DNA from: Paenibacillus radicis (ex Xue et al. 2023) | GTDB taxonomy: Bacteria > Bacillota > Bacilli > Paenibacillales > NBRC-103111 | Assembly: GCF_024722015.1 (NCBI RefSeq) | Contig: NZ_JANQBD010000001.1 | Coordinates: 1-64,000, forward strand | Length of the DNA: 64,000 nt | Direction of reading: 5' to 3' | Part shown: piece by piece, positions 44,381-53,570 of the stretch | Layout: each line of letters begins with the position of its first letter | How positions within the stretch are numbered: the first letter of the stretch is position 1 | Notes under the pieces: generated by a model | What the model was told of the DNA's origin: nothing | The model's input: the letters and a program-made list of their open reading frames with translations, nothing else | Databases searched by the model: none | Translations under genes and position numbers: made by a program

Positions 44381-45826
44381 TTTGACAGTCAGCTGCGAAA
44401 CAAGCGCTAGCGCCGTTTCCTTTCCTTGCCGGATACAGTCGGGAAGCCCCACTCCATGAAAAGCAGCTCCTGTAACATGAATGCCTGGCATTTGCTCAGC
44501 CAAACCGCTGCGGACACGTTGCACCAGCTTCAAATGCTCAACCGGGTACTGAGGCATGGAACGTGGCATCTTGGTGATTTCCGTAAACAATGGTTCTGCC
44601 GTAATACCCAGCAGCTCCTGTAAATCCCTCCGAACCGCTTGGATCATTTCTGCTTCAGACATCTTAAGCCAACGCTCGTCACCAGAACGACCGACATAAC
44701 AACGCAGCAGAACTTTTCCCTTCGGTGCAGTGTGCAGCCATTTAGAGGAAGTCCACGTACATGCAGTAATAAATCGATTTTCGCTTCGCGGAGCCAACAG
44801 CCCGCTTCCATCCAGCTCACGTACCATATCGTTCGCATTGAATGCCAGAATAACATTGGCAACCGATGCATAATCAATGGTCATCAATTCTTTTGCAGCA
44901 GGCACTTCATTAAGCAGAGGAGCAATAGCGTAAGCAGGCAGAGCTATAATAGCACCGTCTATTCGCTCTGTTAGTCCGCCTCCATATACCAATTCATAAG
45001 AACGCCCTGAGTCATCCTTTGATTTCAGCTTATGGATAGCACTAACCTCGGTGTCCTTCATGAAATGAACATCATCCAGAGCATCTACGAGGCCATTCAC
45101 TATGGTTTGCAAGCCTTCCTTGAAGGTCAGGAATACCGTGTTTTTTGCTACCTCGGGCAGCGTCTTGCTTTCCTCTCCGCCCTGCTTGCGGTTCCGAGTC
45201 ATCCCAAGAATTAAGCTGCGATGCTTTTGCTCCAGTGCATGAAACTGCGGAAACGTTGCCTTCACGCTCAATGCATACGTATCACCTGCATAAATGCCCG
45301 CTAGCAGAGGCTCGGCAATTTGCGTCAATACTTCCTTGCCCAGTCTGCGTTCCAAAAAGGCGCCTAGTGATTCATCATCCGTACTTTGTCGCTTAGGCAG
45401 CAGCAAATCCAACGCCGCACGCGCTTTACCTGCAAATGACAACAAGCCTGTTTTCATAAAAGGGCCAATCTCCGTTGGAATTCCGAGAACAAGCCCAGGA
45501 GGCATGCGATGCAGCCGATTGCCATGTAAAATGTACGTTTTTTTTGCATTCGGATTTGTGCCTGTTAGTTGATCCTCAAGCCCAAGCTCCTTGGTTAACT
45601 CAATCATAGCAGGCTTACGCGCCAAAAAAGAGTCCGGACCTTTTTCAATAACAAAGCCGTCCTTCTTTAACGTGTGAATGCGGCCCCCGAACGAACCGCT
45701 TTTCTCAATCAAGGTTACTTTAACAGCTTCACCCTTTTCAGCCATTGCTTTTTTCAAGTAATAGGCTGCGCTTAAACCTGTAATGCCGCCGCCGATAACG
45801 GCCACATGTCTCGGTTCATTCCCCAT
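44378..45826 (-). CDS. hemY: Coproporphyrinogen III / protoporphyrinogen oxidase
   Basis: An FAD enzyme of 482 residues that oxidises coproporphyrinogen III to coproporphyrin III in the Gram-positive haem route (CgoX). The FAD dinucleotide motif VAVIGGGITGLSAAYYL is at 8-24, the IEKGPDSFLARKPA loop near 58, and the C-terminal FAD motif GIHVTGAAFHGVGLPDCI near 450. It follows hemH by 6 nt; GAGAGGA lies about 11 nt before the ATG. It is the last gene of hemEHY. Confidence 0.93.
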   Translation of the reverse strand: MGNEPRHVAVIGGGITGLSAAYYLKKAMAEKGEAVKVTLIEKSGSFGGRIHTLKKDGFVIEKGPDSFLARKPAMIELTKELGLEDQLTGTNPNAKKTYILHGNRLHRMPPGLVLGIPTEIGPFMKTGLLSFAGKARAALDLLLPKRQSTDDESLGAFLERRLGKEVLTQIAEPLLAGIYAGDTYALSVKATFPQFHALEQKHRSLILGMTRNRKQGGEESKTLPEVAKNTVFLTFKEGLQTIVNGLVDALDDVHFMKDTEVSAIHKLKSKDDSGRSYELVYGGGLTERIDGAIIALPAYAIAPLLNEVPAAKELMTIDYASVANVILAFNANDMVRELDGSGLLAPRSENRFITACTWTSSKWLHTAPKGKVLLRCYVGRSGDERWLKMSEAEMIQAVRRDLQELLGITAEPLFTEITKMPRSMPQYPVEHLKLVQRVRSGLAEQMPGIHVTGAAFHGVGLPDCIRQGKETALALVSQLTVK

Positions 45827-45832
45827 CTTGCA

Positions 45833-46768
45833 TCATTTCCTCTCGCACTGTGCATATACAACATCACTCAAAGCGCCCATATACAAGGGATCCGTATTTA
45901 AGGAAGGAGTACGCTCCAAGTGGATACCCAGCTCACGTGCCGTCTTTTGCGCTTCAATATCAAGATCGTACAAAACTTCCAAGTGATCAGATACGAAACC
46001 TATCGGACAAACCAGTACGTGCTTAAATTGCTTTTCAGAGCTAATCGTCTGAAGTACATCCAATATATCGGGTCCAAGCCATGGCGTCCCTGTCTGTCCT
46101 GCACTTTGCCACCCGAACTGCCAATTGCTGATTCCTGTCTGAGCCGCAATAGCACGTGAGGTTTCCAGCAGCTGCTCCGGATACGGGTCTTTCATCTCAA
46201 GTATTTTCTCCGGAAGGCTATGTGCTGTAAACACAATACGAACCTCGTCCCTGGACGTATCGCCAAAACGTGTTAATGTGTCCGTAATCCGTTGTGAAAG
46301 TGCCTCTAGTAATTGTGGGTGCAGGTGATAGCTTTTCACAAAATTAATTTGCAGACCCGATTCAGCCGCTTTATCTTGTGCGCGCTTTATATAGCCGCCT
46401 ACGCTCATTGTCGAATAGTGAGGTGCAAGTACGACACCGACAGCTTGCTCAATACCGTCCTTAACCATCTGCTCTACACCATCCTCGATGTAAGGAACAG
46501 CGTGCTTTAAGCCTTGATAGCAAGTAAACGAAATATCCGGGTGATCCGCATTTAGCCGATCTTCCAATGCTTGTACCTGCTTATTTGTATTCTCTCTTAA
46601 CGGAAAAAAACCGCCGACAATCGCCTCATATCGATCCGTCAAATCCTTTAGCTGCTCTGGCGTAGGAGGGTGCCCGCGGCGAATATGGGTATAATAGGCT
46701 TCCACCTGGTCCAAGCTCTCTGGAGTTCCATAGGACATCACCAGAACACCAATCCGCTGTTTAGACAT
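45833..46768 (-). CDS. hemH: Coproporphyrin ferrochelatase
   Basis: Inserts iron into coproporphyrin III (CpfC role in Firmicutes). The protein has 311 residues. The metal-site histidine is in IVFTAHSLPEKI near 183, and the acidic partner is in GFVSDHLEVLYDLD near 263. The N-terminus GVLVMSYGTPESLDQV is typical. The ATG directly abuts the hemE stop. Confidence 0.95.
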   Translation of the reverse strand: MSKQRIGVLVMSYGTPESLDQVEAYYTHIRRGHPPTPEQLKDLTDRYEAIVGGFFPLRENTNKQVQALEDRLNADHPDISFTCYQGLKHAVPYIEDGVEQMVKDGIEQAVGVVLAPHYSTMSVGGYIKRAQDKAAESGLQINFVKSYHLHPQLLEALSQRITDTLTRFGDTSRDEVRIVFTAHSLPEKILEMKDPYPEQLLETSRAIAAQTGISNWQFGWQSAGQTGTPWLGPDILDVLQTISSEKQFKHVLVCPIGFVSDHLEVLYDLDIEAQKTARELGIHLERTPSLNTDPLYMGALSDVVYAQCERK

Positions 46769-47833
46769 TTACACACCACTTTCTTGTTTCGATTTAGCTA
46801 AAGCTTCCTTGGAATATACATGAATGAATTCCGTCAGCTCCCGCAGTTTATCGAGTGATGCTTCTGGGAACAGTCCATGTCCAAGGTTGAACACATAACC
46901 CGGCTGTTCAATACCTTGATCAATAATAGCTTTGGCATGCTCCTTAATAACTGACATTGGTGCCGTCAATACATAGGGATCAAGATTGCCCTGAACCGCG
47001 AAACGTGAACCTACTCGTTTACGTCCCTCTGCGATCGAAACACGCCAATCGAGTCCAATCACATCTACCTCCAGCTGTCCCAAAAGCGGGAGCAATTCTC
47101 CGGAGCTAACGCCAGGGAAATAAATTTTGGGCTGTTCCAAATGTTTAAGTTCGTCAAAAATACGTGTTATGGTCGGAAGCACAAATACTTTGAAGTCATT
47201 AGGTGAAAGCGCGCCTACCCAGCTGTCAAACAGCTGTACAGCTTTTGCCCCTGCAGCAATATGCGATTTCAAATACGTAATAACCATATCACCCAGTTTA
47301 TCCATAAGCTGGAACCACACTGCCGGCTCGCTATACATAAGCTGTTTGGTTCGTATGTAGCTTTTGGTTGGTCTTCCTTCGATCAAATAACTGGCGATTG
47401 TAAAGGGCGCGCCCGCGAAAGTAATAAGTGGAACCTGAAGCTGTGCTGCCAAAATTTCGATTGTTTTGATAATATGGGATAAGTCCTTCTCAACTTGAAT
47501 AGGGCGCAATCTTTCCACATCGGCCGTCGAACGGATCGGGTTGTGAATGACAGGTCCCACATCTTTTACAATATCAAAATCAATCCCAAGCGAAGCAACA
47601 GGGTTCATAATATCTGAGTAAAGAATTGCCGCATCCACACCTAATTTATGCACAGGCATCATCGTAACTTCAGCTGCCAGCTCCGGCTGCTGACAAATTT
47701 CGAGCAAGCTGTATTTTTCCTTAATTTTGCGATAATCCGGATCATAGCGTCCCGCCTGTCTCATGTACCATACCGGGAGAGTATCCACCGCTTGCTTCTT
47801 ACATGCTTTAATAAACGTATCGTTATAGCTCAT
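46769..47833 (-). CDS. hemE: Uroporphyrinogen decarboxylase
   Basis: Converts uroporphyrinogen III to coproporphyrinogen III. The protein has 354 residues, with signature PVWYMRQAGRYDPDYR near 20-35, catalytic aspartate region ILYSDIMNP near 71, and GFNLGHG-type motif YVFNLGHGLFPE near 320. GAGGAAAA lies about 8 nt before the ATG. It starts a hemEHY subcluster with its own leader, which contains the hairpin motif at 47863-47897. Confidence 0.96.
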   Translation of the reverse strand: MSYNDTFIKACKKQAVDTLPVWYMRQAGRYDPDYRKIKEKYSLLEICQQPELAAEVTMMPVHKLGVDAAILYSDIMNPVASLGIDFDIVKDVGPVIHNPIRSTADVERLRPIQVEKDLSHIIKTIEILAAQLQVPLITFAGAPFTIASYLIEGRPTKSYIRTKQLMYSEPAVWFQLMDKLGDMVITYLKSHIAAGAKAVQLFDSWVGALSPNDFKVFVLPTITRIFDELKHLEQPKIYFPGVSSGELLPLLGQLEVDVIGLDWRVSIAEGRKRVGSRFAVQGNLDPYVLTAPMSVIKEHAKAIIDQGIEQPGYVFNLGHGLFPEASLDKLRELTEFIHVYSKEALAKSKQESGV

Positions 47834-47862
47834 TTAATTTTCCTCACTTCCGTATACTCCTA

Positions 47863-47897
47863 AAAACTTCCTGTATGGAAAGTTTACTTCGTAAGCA
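47863..47897 (-). repeat. Leader hairpin motif, hemE copy
   Basis: On the minus strand TGCTTACGAAGTAA is followed by AACTTTCC-ATACA-GGAAGTT, a 7-bp hairpin with one bulged T, and about 30 nt later the hemE start. Same direction as the gene. Confidence 0.7.
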
Positions 47898-48079
47898 TAA
47901 ACTGATCTACTCATTATTATGCCCTATTTGGCAGCTTGTAACAACTGATTAGCATCCAAGATTCCGACAAAAGTATGACAAGAAACGCTCAGGATTTTAC
48001 CCACTGTAAGCGTTCTCGCATCGATCATGGTCCAGAAAAGAAAGTCCACTCATCAGACAAAAATTAGCTATAAATGCGA
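47898..48079. other. Intergenic part between hemE leader and hemB
   Basis: No reading frame is credible. An AACGCT/AGCGTT pairing near 47982-48014 is the only structure I see besides the hairpin at 48080-48111. Confidence 0.35.
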
Positions 48080-48111
48080 GGAAGCCATCCTCTTGTTAAA
48101 GGATAGCTTCC
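48080..48111 (-). terminator. Hairpin after hemB
   Basis: GGAAGCTATCC/GGATGGCTTCC, an 11-bp stem with one G-T pair, lies 40 nt past the hemB stop. The following TCGCATTTAT is a poor T-run, so termination may be weak and hemEHY may be partly read through. Confidence 0.5.
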
Positions 48112-48151
48112 CTGACTTCTATTGCTTTCATTTCGGACAATCATTATCCGC

Positions 48152-49150
48152 TTATTGACTTTCACGCAGCCAACCAGCAACATCCTTGGCAAAATAAGTG
48201 ATAATGAGATCTGCTCCTGCACGCTTAAAGCCGATCATCATCTCCGAAACAATGGAGCGCTCATCGATCCAGCCCTGCTTCGCAGCGGCTTTCACCATAG
48301 AATACTCAGCGCTGACATTGTAGCAAACAAGCGGCAAATCGAATTGATCGCGAAGTGTCCGAATGATGTCCATATAAGCCAAAGCAGGCTTAACCATCAA
48401 AAAGTCTGCACCCTCTACAACATCGGCTTCAGCTTCTCTAAGCGCCTCACGAGCATTAGCCGGGTCCATCTGGTAGGTCTTGCGGTCGCCGAACTGCGGA
48501 GCGGAATGTGCTGCATCGCGGAATGGACCATAGAAAGAAGAAGAATACTTAACTGCATACGACATGATAGGTACCTGATCGTAACCAGCTGCATCCAACC
48601 CTTGGCGGATTGCATAAACAAATCCATCCATCATATTGGAAGGAGCGATTATGTCTGCCCCTGCCTCGGCTTGAGCAACAGCTGTTTTAACAAGCAGTTC
48701 GAGTGAAGGATCGTTGAGAACATCTGCGCGCTGCTTGGACTCATCAAAATGCACCACACCACAATGGCCATGGTCGGTAAACTGGCACAAGCATGTATCG
48801 GCTATGACGAGCAGTTCAGGATACAGCTTTTTAATACTGCGGGTTGCTTGCTGTACAATTCCGTTATGATCATAGGCAGAGGTTCCCAGAGCATCCTTAT
48901 GTGCAGGAACGCCAAACAGGAGAATGGCTTTAATGCCCAAGGCAACAACCTCATGGATTTCTTCTTCAAGACGGTCCATAGAGAAATGGTATACACCAGG
49001 CATTGATGAAATCTCATCTTTGATTTGCGAGCCATGAGTGACGAATATTGGGTAGATTAGATCATTAACCGTAACGTTGTTCTCTCTAACTAAACTGCGC
49101 AGCCCGTTTGAACCGCGTAATCTCCGATTACGAACGATAGGAAAGCTCAT
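48152..49150 (-). CDS. hemB: Porphobilinogen synthase (ALA dehydratase), zinc type
   Basis: Condenses two 5-aminolevulinate molecules. The protein has 332 residues. Schiff-base lysines are K201 in [14 protein letters not shown] and K254 in LMVKPALAY. The zinc ligands C120, C122 and C130 in [14 protein letters not shown] are present, so it is the zinc-dependent class. A 172-bp repeat element (49192-49363) fills the gap between it and the cobA-hemD gene. Confidence 0.97.
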   Translation of the reverse strand: MSFPIVRNRRLRGSNGLRSLVRENNVTVNDLIYPIFVTHGSQIKDEISSMPGVYHFSMDRLEEEIHEVVALGIKAILLFGVPAHKDALGTSAYDHNGIVQQATRSIKKLYPELLVIADTCLCQFTDHGHCGVVHFDESKQRADVLNDPSLELLVKTAVAQAEAGADIIAPSNMMDGFVYAIRQGLDAAGYDQVPIMSYAVKYSSSFYGPFRDAAHSAPQFGDRKTYQMDPANAREALREAEADVVEGADFLMVKPALAYMDIIRTLRDQFDLPLVCYNVSAEYSMVKAAAKQGWIDERSIVSEMMIGFKRAGADLIITYFAKDVAGWLRESQ

Positions 49151-49191
49151 TGTTGTACCTCCAGAAGTTTTTCGTAGACCTATATTAGTGT

Positions 49192-49363
49192 GTGTTCAAA
49201 AAGTCGACATTTCAGCACCGAGAAGGTTGCATGAACCTGAAGAAGGAGGAGCGGAGTTTAGGCAAACCTAAATGAGCACCGGACTTCGAAGGTGAATGCA
49301 AGATTCGATGTCGAGTAATCTTCCTATGCTGCTTCGTGATCAAATGGTGACTTTTCGAACAAC
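49192..49363 (-). repeat. Repeat element A with terminal inverted repeats (172 bp)
   Basis: The ends read TGTTCAAAAAGTC and GACTTTTCGAACA, inverted copies with one mismatch. The core GAAGGAGGAGCGGAGTT is shared with element B (25875-26000). The direct repeat TATTAG flanks it on both sides (49183-49188 and 49367-49372), possibly a target duplication. There is no credible gene inside. It lies between hemD and hemB, in a cluster that is otherwise tightly packed. Confidence 0.6.
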
Positions 49364-49383
49364 CTCTATTAGAGTAAAACTGC

Positions 49384-50916
49384 TTACTTGACTTTATATA
49401 AACTGTCCACTAAAGATTCAACGGTTGCTTCTTCAGCCAAATAATCAACTGTGAGTCCAGCTTCTTTAACCGTTTGTGCTGTCATTGGTCCGATGCAGGC
49501 AATCTGGCAGGAAGCCAGCAATTCCTTCGGATTAGCTGTACCAAGCTCCTCAAGAGCGCGAATTAAATTCGTTACAGTAGATGAGCTGGTAAAAGTAATA
49601 ATATGAATAGCTTTTTTCTGCAGCAGCTCAATAACTTCAGTGCCTCCGTCTGTTTCCAGAACGGTTTCGTAAACATCTACCTCTGTTACATTAAGGCCCT
49701 TTTCACGCAGTCTGGCGGGCAAATATTCCTTGGCAATATCCGCTGTTGCTAGTAGTACGCGTTGTCCCGGCTTCAAATCCGCTTCAATTGATGAGAGCAG
49801 CTCATCTCCTTGAAACTTCGCTGGAAGCGCCTCAGCCATCAGGCCGCGCATATTTAACGCTTCGGCTGTTTTGGGTCCGACGGCCGCAATACGCGCTTTT
49901 CCAAGTGAACGAACATCTATACCACTCAGCCGCAGCTGATCGAAGAATTGCTCTACACCGTTAACGCTTGTAAAAATAACCCAATCGAAATCATACAGTT
50001 GTTTTAAAGCCTGGGCCAACGCTTCCTTAGCAGCGGGCTTTGTTGGTGCCTGAGTCCGGATAACCGGAAATTCAACCGCTTCTCCACCGAGCTCTTCAAT
50101 TAGATTTACTAAATCACTAGCCTGACTGCGGGCTCTTGTAACAAGAATACGCCGTCCAAATAAGGGCTTCTTCTCGAACCATGCCAGCTTACTGCGCAGC
50201 TTTACAACATCTCCGACAATAATAACGGCAGGAGATTGAAAGTTCGCTGCTCTAACCTTTTCAACGATATCGGTAAGAGTCCCTGTCAGCGTCTCCTGCT
50301 CCATCCAGGTTCCCCAACGGATTAATGCAACCGGAGTCGTAACAGACTTCCCGCCTTCAATTAATTTATTCCTTATAAATTCCAGATTCGCAACACCCAT
50401 CAAAAAGATAAGTGTTCCTGAAGCCTGGGACAAGTTTTCCCAATTTACACTGCTGTAGGTTTTGTTCTGATATTCATGTCCAGTCACGATTGAAAATGAG
50501 GAAGTAAAATCACGATGAGTAACCGGAATGCCCGCATAAGTTGGAACTGCAATAGCTGAAGTGATACCGGGGACAATTTCAAATTGAATCTCATTGTCCG
50601 CTAGCAACTCTGCCTCTTCCCCTACCCGTCCAAACACGCTAGGGTCCCCGCCTTTTAAGCGAGTCACAGTCTTTCCTTGGAGAGCTAAGTCAACCAGCAG
50701 CTGATTGATTTCTGCTTGCTTAAGCATATGCTTGTCCGGCAGTTTGCCAACAAATATTTTCTCCGCACCCGGCTTCATATGCTTCAGAAGCCTTGGACTT
50801 GCCAATCGGTCGTATACAACGACATCAGCGCGCTGAATCGCTTCCAGTCCGCGAACCGTTATAAGCTTAGGGTCGCCCGGACCTGCTCCAACGAGATATA
50901 CGACACCTTTATTCAT
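49384..50916 (-). CDS. cobA-hemD: Fused uroporphyrinogen III methyltransferase and uroporphyrinogen III synthase
   Basis: A two-domain enzyme of 510 residues. Residues about 1-245 are SUMT (VYLVGAGPGDPKLITVRGLE, LKGGDPSVFGRVGEEAE, VPGITSAIAVPTYAGIPVTHR), which makes precorrin-2. Residues about 260-505 are the HemD synthase (ILVTRARSQASDLVNLIEELG; ITFTSSSTVTNLIRAL), which closes the ring to uroporphyrinogen III. Fusion places ring closure and the sirohaem branch in one protein. ATG 50916 has GAGGGG 9 nt upstream. An ATG at 50925 overlaps the hemC stop as ATGA and is a real alternative. Confidence 0.95.
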   Translation of the reverse strand: MNKGVVYLVGAGPGDPKLITVRGLEAIQRADVVVYDRLASPRLLKHMKPGAEKIFVGKLPDKHMLKQAEINQLLVDLALQGKTVTRLKGGDPSVFGRVGEEAELLADNEIQFEIVPGITSAIAVPTYAGIPVTHRDFTSSFSIVTGHEYQNKTYSSVNWENLSQASGTLIFLMGVANLEFIRNKLIEGGKSVTTPVALIRWGTWMEQETLTGTLTDIVEKVRAANFQSPAVIIVGDVVKLRSKLAWFEKKPLFGRRILVTRARSQASDLVNLIEELGGEAVEFPVIRTQAPTKPAAKEALAQALKQLYDFDWVIFTSVNGVEQFFDQLRLSGIDVRSLGKARIAAVGPKTAEALNMRGLMAEALPAKFQGDELLSSIEADLKPGQRVLLATADIAKEYLPARLREKGLNVTEVDVYETVLETDGGTEVIELLQKKAIHIITFTSSSTVTNLIRALEELGTANPKELLASCQIACIGPMTAQTVKEAGLTVDYLAEEATVESLVDSLYKVK

Positions 50917-50921
50917 CGCAC

Positions 50922-51860
50922 TCATCCCCTCACTGTGGCCAATATATCAGCGGCTCCTCTTGCAATTAATGCATCCGCCAATTCGCTTCCCAACTTGACA
51001 GGATCCGTCCCGGTCATTGTGTCCTTAAGCATCTGACCGCCATCTGGCGAACCGACCATCCCTGTCATTGTGATGGTAGTGCTGTCAGCTTCGGTGCTAA
51101 TTGTTGCATAAGCGCCGATAGGCACTTGGCAGCCACCGTTCAGCTTGCCGAGAAAGCTCCGTTCTGCAGCTACAGCAATAGCTGTAGGCTCGTTATTGTA
51201 GTGCTTGAGCAGCCCAAGCACCTCTGCATCTCCGCCCCTGCATTCGATGCAGAGCGCCCCCTGGCCTACGGCAGGCAGACATACCTCCGGCGGCAGGTAA
51301 GCACTGATGCGATCCACCCAGCCGACCCGGCGTAAGCCGGCGGCTGCGAGCAGTATCGCATCGAAGCCCTCGGATTCGAGCTTCTTGAGCCTCGAATCAA
51401 TATTACCGCGGATCGACTCTATCTTAAGATCAGGGCGATAATACTGCAATTGGGAAGAACGGCGCAAGCTGCTCGTGCCGACCTTTGCCCCTTGAGGCAG
51501 CTCATCAAGGCTCGCAGCCCCACGCGTGATCAAGCAATCCCGCGGATCCTCACGCAGCGGCACAGCTCCGATTACAAGTCCTTCTGGCAGCTCCCAAGGC
51601 ATGTCTTTCATGCTGTGTACAGCCATATCAATCTCGCCGTCCATGAGTGCCTGTTCGATTTCTTTGACGAACAACCCTTTGCCGCCTACCTTGGACAAGG
51701 TTACATCTAGTATTTGATCGCCTTTAGTAACGATCTTCTTCAATTCAAACTCGCATTCGATACCATGCTCCCGGCATAATTCGCGCAAGTGATCCACCAC
51801 TTGTCCCGTCTGCGTCAAAGCCAACGCGCTCTGTCTAGTGCCAACTACAATTTTACGCAA
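50922..51860 (-). CDS. hemC: Hydroxymethylbilane synthase (porphobilinogen deaminase)
   Basis: Joins four porphobilinogen units. The protein has 312 residues. The dipyrromethane cofactor attaches to C244 in LNGGCQVPIGAY, and catalytic-site segments are MAVHSMKDMPWELP and GTSSLRRSSQL. Start is TTG 51860 with AGGGG about 9 nt upstream. The middle of the gene (51241-51360) is markedly GC-rich (41 of 60 bases in 51301-51360). Confidence 0.96.
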   Translation of the reverse strand: MRKIVVGTRQSALALTQTGQVVDHLRELCREHGIECEFELKKIVTKGDQILDVTLSKVGGKGLFVKEIEQALMDGEIDMAVHSMKDMPWELPEGLVIGAVPLREDPRDCLITRGAASLDELPQGAKVGTSSLRRSSQLQYYRPDLKIESIRGNIDSRLKKLESEGFDAILLAAAGLRRVGWVDRISAYLPPEVCLPAVGQGALCIECRGGDAEVLGLLKHYNNEPTAIAVAAERSFLGKLNGGCQVPIGAYATISTEADSTTITMTGMVGSPDGGQMLKDTMTGTDPVKLGSELADALIARGAADILATVRG

Positions 51861-51895
51861 TACGCTCAGCCCCTTACTTTTGTAGGTAATAATCT

Positions 51896-52609
51896 TTATT
51901 CAGTAAGCTCTCGGATCCATTTATCCAGCTTCTTTATTCCAGCCAATGTTGGTTCAGCTTCAATACGTTGCATAAGGGCTTGCTTTGAAGAAGATATGAA
52001 GCTGCCAGATCGAATCCAACCAAGCAGGTCCCATTCCAGCATCGATTTAAATATCGCTTGCCTTTCGATCGTATCCTTTACCTTCAATTTTATTAATGAA
52101 CGAAGCTCCTGAAGAAGTTCCAAATACACCTCATACTCTTCACCATACGTCTTCTCCAGCTCCTGGCGTACCCGCTTAGCCACAGCAGGACTTGCTCCAG
52201 TCGTAGATACTGAGATCACGAGCTTCCCCCGACGAACAACGGCAGGTACAATAAAACCGCTTCGCTTCGAATCATCCGCTACTGTAACAAGCTTGCCCAA
52301 TGCCTCCGCTTCCAAACGCACGGCCTCATTGATTTCCGCTTGATCCGTTGCCGCGAATATCAAAAGTGCTTCTCGAAGCTCTGTCATCCCTGTTTGGAAA
52401 TGCTTCTTTATTATCGACACATGTCCTCCCAGAGCCCATTCTTCAAGCTGTTCCGTACAAGCAGGACTTATCAAAGTTATCGTGGCGCCAGCTTCAATTA
52501 AAGATTCGGCTTTACGCTGTGCTACTACGCCCCCTCCAATGATTACACAAGGTTTCCCAATTATGTCAAGCATCAAAGGATAATAGCTCTTATTCCTTCG
52601 CTCCTTCAA
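51896..52609 (-). CDS. Precorrin-2 dehydrogenase / sirohydrochlorin ferrochelatase (Met8/YlnF-type)
   Basis: Oxidises precorrin-2 and probably inserts iron to complete sirohaem, the cofactor of sulfite and nitrite reductases. The protein has 237 residues: NAD motif CVIIGGGVVAQRKAESLIEAGA near 20-42, DSKRSGFIVPAVVRRGKL near 115, and STTGASPAVAKRVRQELE near 137. TTG 52609 has AAGGAGG 6 nt upstream; the longer frame upstream has no support. With the CobA domain next door it makes a full uroporphyrinogen-to-sirohaem path. Position between hemX and hemC is common in Paenibacillaceae. Confidence 0.9.
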   Translation of the reverse strand: MKERRNKSYYPLMLDIIGKPCVIIGGGVVAQRKAESLIEAGATITLISPACTEQLEEWALGGHVSIIKKHFQTGMTELREALLIFAATDQAEINEAVRLEAEALGKLVTVADDSKRSGFIVPAVVRRGKLVISVSTTGASPAVAKRVRQELEKTYGEEYEVYLELLQELRSLIKLKVKDTIERQAIFKSMLEWDLLGWIRSGSFISSSKQALMQRIEAEPTLAGIKKLDKWIRELTE

Positions 52610-52640
52610 TTGAAACCTCCTTAGAGCTTCGCATTGGCGC

Positions 52641-52690
52641 AACTTTCTTCGTAAGTTGAAGTGCCGTTAGTTGCAAAACTATCGTTTTGC
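52641..52690 (-). repeat. Degenerate leader hairpin motif before the precorrin-2 dehydrogenase gene
   Basis: On the minus strand a hairpin GCAAAAC-GATA-GTTTTGC is followed by ACTTACGAAGAAAGTT, containing the CTTACGAAG core. The order of hairpin and core differs from the intact copies, so this is a decayed or related element. Confidence 0.35.
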
Positions 52691-52724
52691 TTCTGCTAGA
52701 TTTCACTTCCATTATTGCAAACAT

Positions 52725-53549
52725 TTATGACCATTGATGGAAGGTGGAATAGAAGTTGGCAAATACGATATTCAGAGCAACGATGAAAAATGCAGCCAAA
52801 TTCCAAAGCGCAAGCTTATCTCCGGGCGTTTTTAGAAGCAGCCGTTGAAATAAATAAAAGCCATAAGCCAAAAGTACAAACCAGGAATTTATTACTTTAG
52901 AGTCGAATAGCAGCTTCATATCTCCCTCTAACACAATCCAAACGATTCCAAGCGATAGGCCCAATAATAATAAAGGTGCACCCATAATAACTGAAACATA
53001 GGCATATTGATCTGTTCTATCTAAACTAGGCAGCCGCTGCATCAGCTTGGACCACTTTTTCTCCTTAAGCTGGCGGTGCAAGAACCAATACATGAATGAA
53101 AAAACGGCTGCAATGGCAAATGCGGCATAACTGGCGATCGATAGGCTAATATGGATAAAAAGCAGCTCGTCGCTTATTTTCCACGAGGCTAACGTTGGCG
53201 ATACTTTCGGATTGCTGAAAAAATTCAAAGCCAACACGGCAAAGCCGATTACATTAACAAAAAAAACAAATAGTTCTATACGAAAAAAACGATTTATTAT
53301 TAATGATACCGTAACAAGCAGCCAAGATAGCATAAATAACGTTTCGAACAATGAATACGCATCCGCTCTATTATGCTCGATCAAACTATAGATTAAGTAG
53401 AACGTTTGCAAAAGCCATACAAAAGAAAGCAACCCTGCACCCATCCGTTTTGCACTTCGATTCGAACCAACAAAGTCCGAGAAGTAAAACAGGAGGCTCA
53501 GGGCATATATATAAATTATAGCATCATATAACCAGCTTTTCGTAACCAT
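52725..53549 (-). CDS. hemX: HemX, CcsA-like membrane protein
   Basis: A polytopic protein of 274 residues with about eight membrane helices. In B. subtilis HemX lowers the amount of glutamyl-tRNA reductase HemA. It shares the fold of the cytochrome c assembly protein CcsA, including the conserved HISLSIASYAAFAIAAVFS segment near 133. The tryptophan-rich haem loop is weak. ATG 53549 is about 9 nt after GAGGTG. It lies 21 nt after hemA. Confidence 0.9.
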   Translation of the reverse strand: MVTKSWLYDAIIYIYALSLLFYFSDFVGSNRSAKRMGAGLLSFVWLLQTFYLIYSLIEHNRADAYSLFETLFMLSWLLVTVSLIINRFFRIELFVFFVNVIGFAVLALNFFSNPKVSPTLASWKISDELLFIHISLSIASYAAFAIAAVFSFMYWFLHRQLKEKKWSKLMQRLPSLDRTDQYAYVSVIMGAPLLLLGLSLGIVWIVLEGDMKLLFDSKVINSWFVLLAYGFYLFQRLLLKTPGDKLALWNLAAFFIVALNIVFANFYSTFHQWS

Positions 53550-53570
53550 AGACCAATGCACCTCTTCCGA

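Noticed and set aside
49077..49271. Plus-strand frame of 64 codons at the hemB start and element A
   Set aside because: It is antisense to hemB at one end and runs into the repeat; no binding site or similarity.
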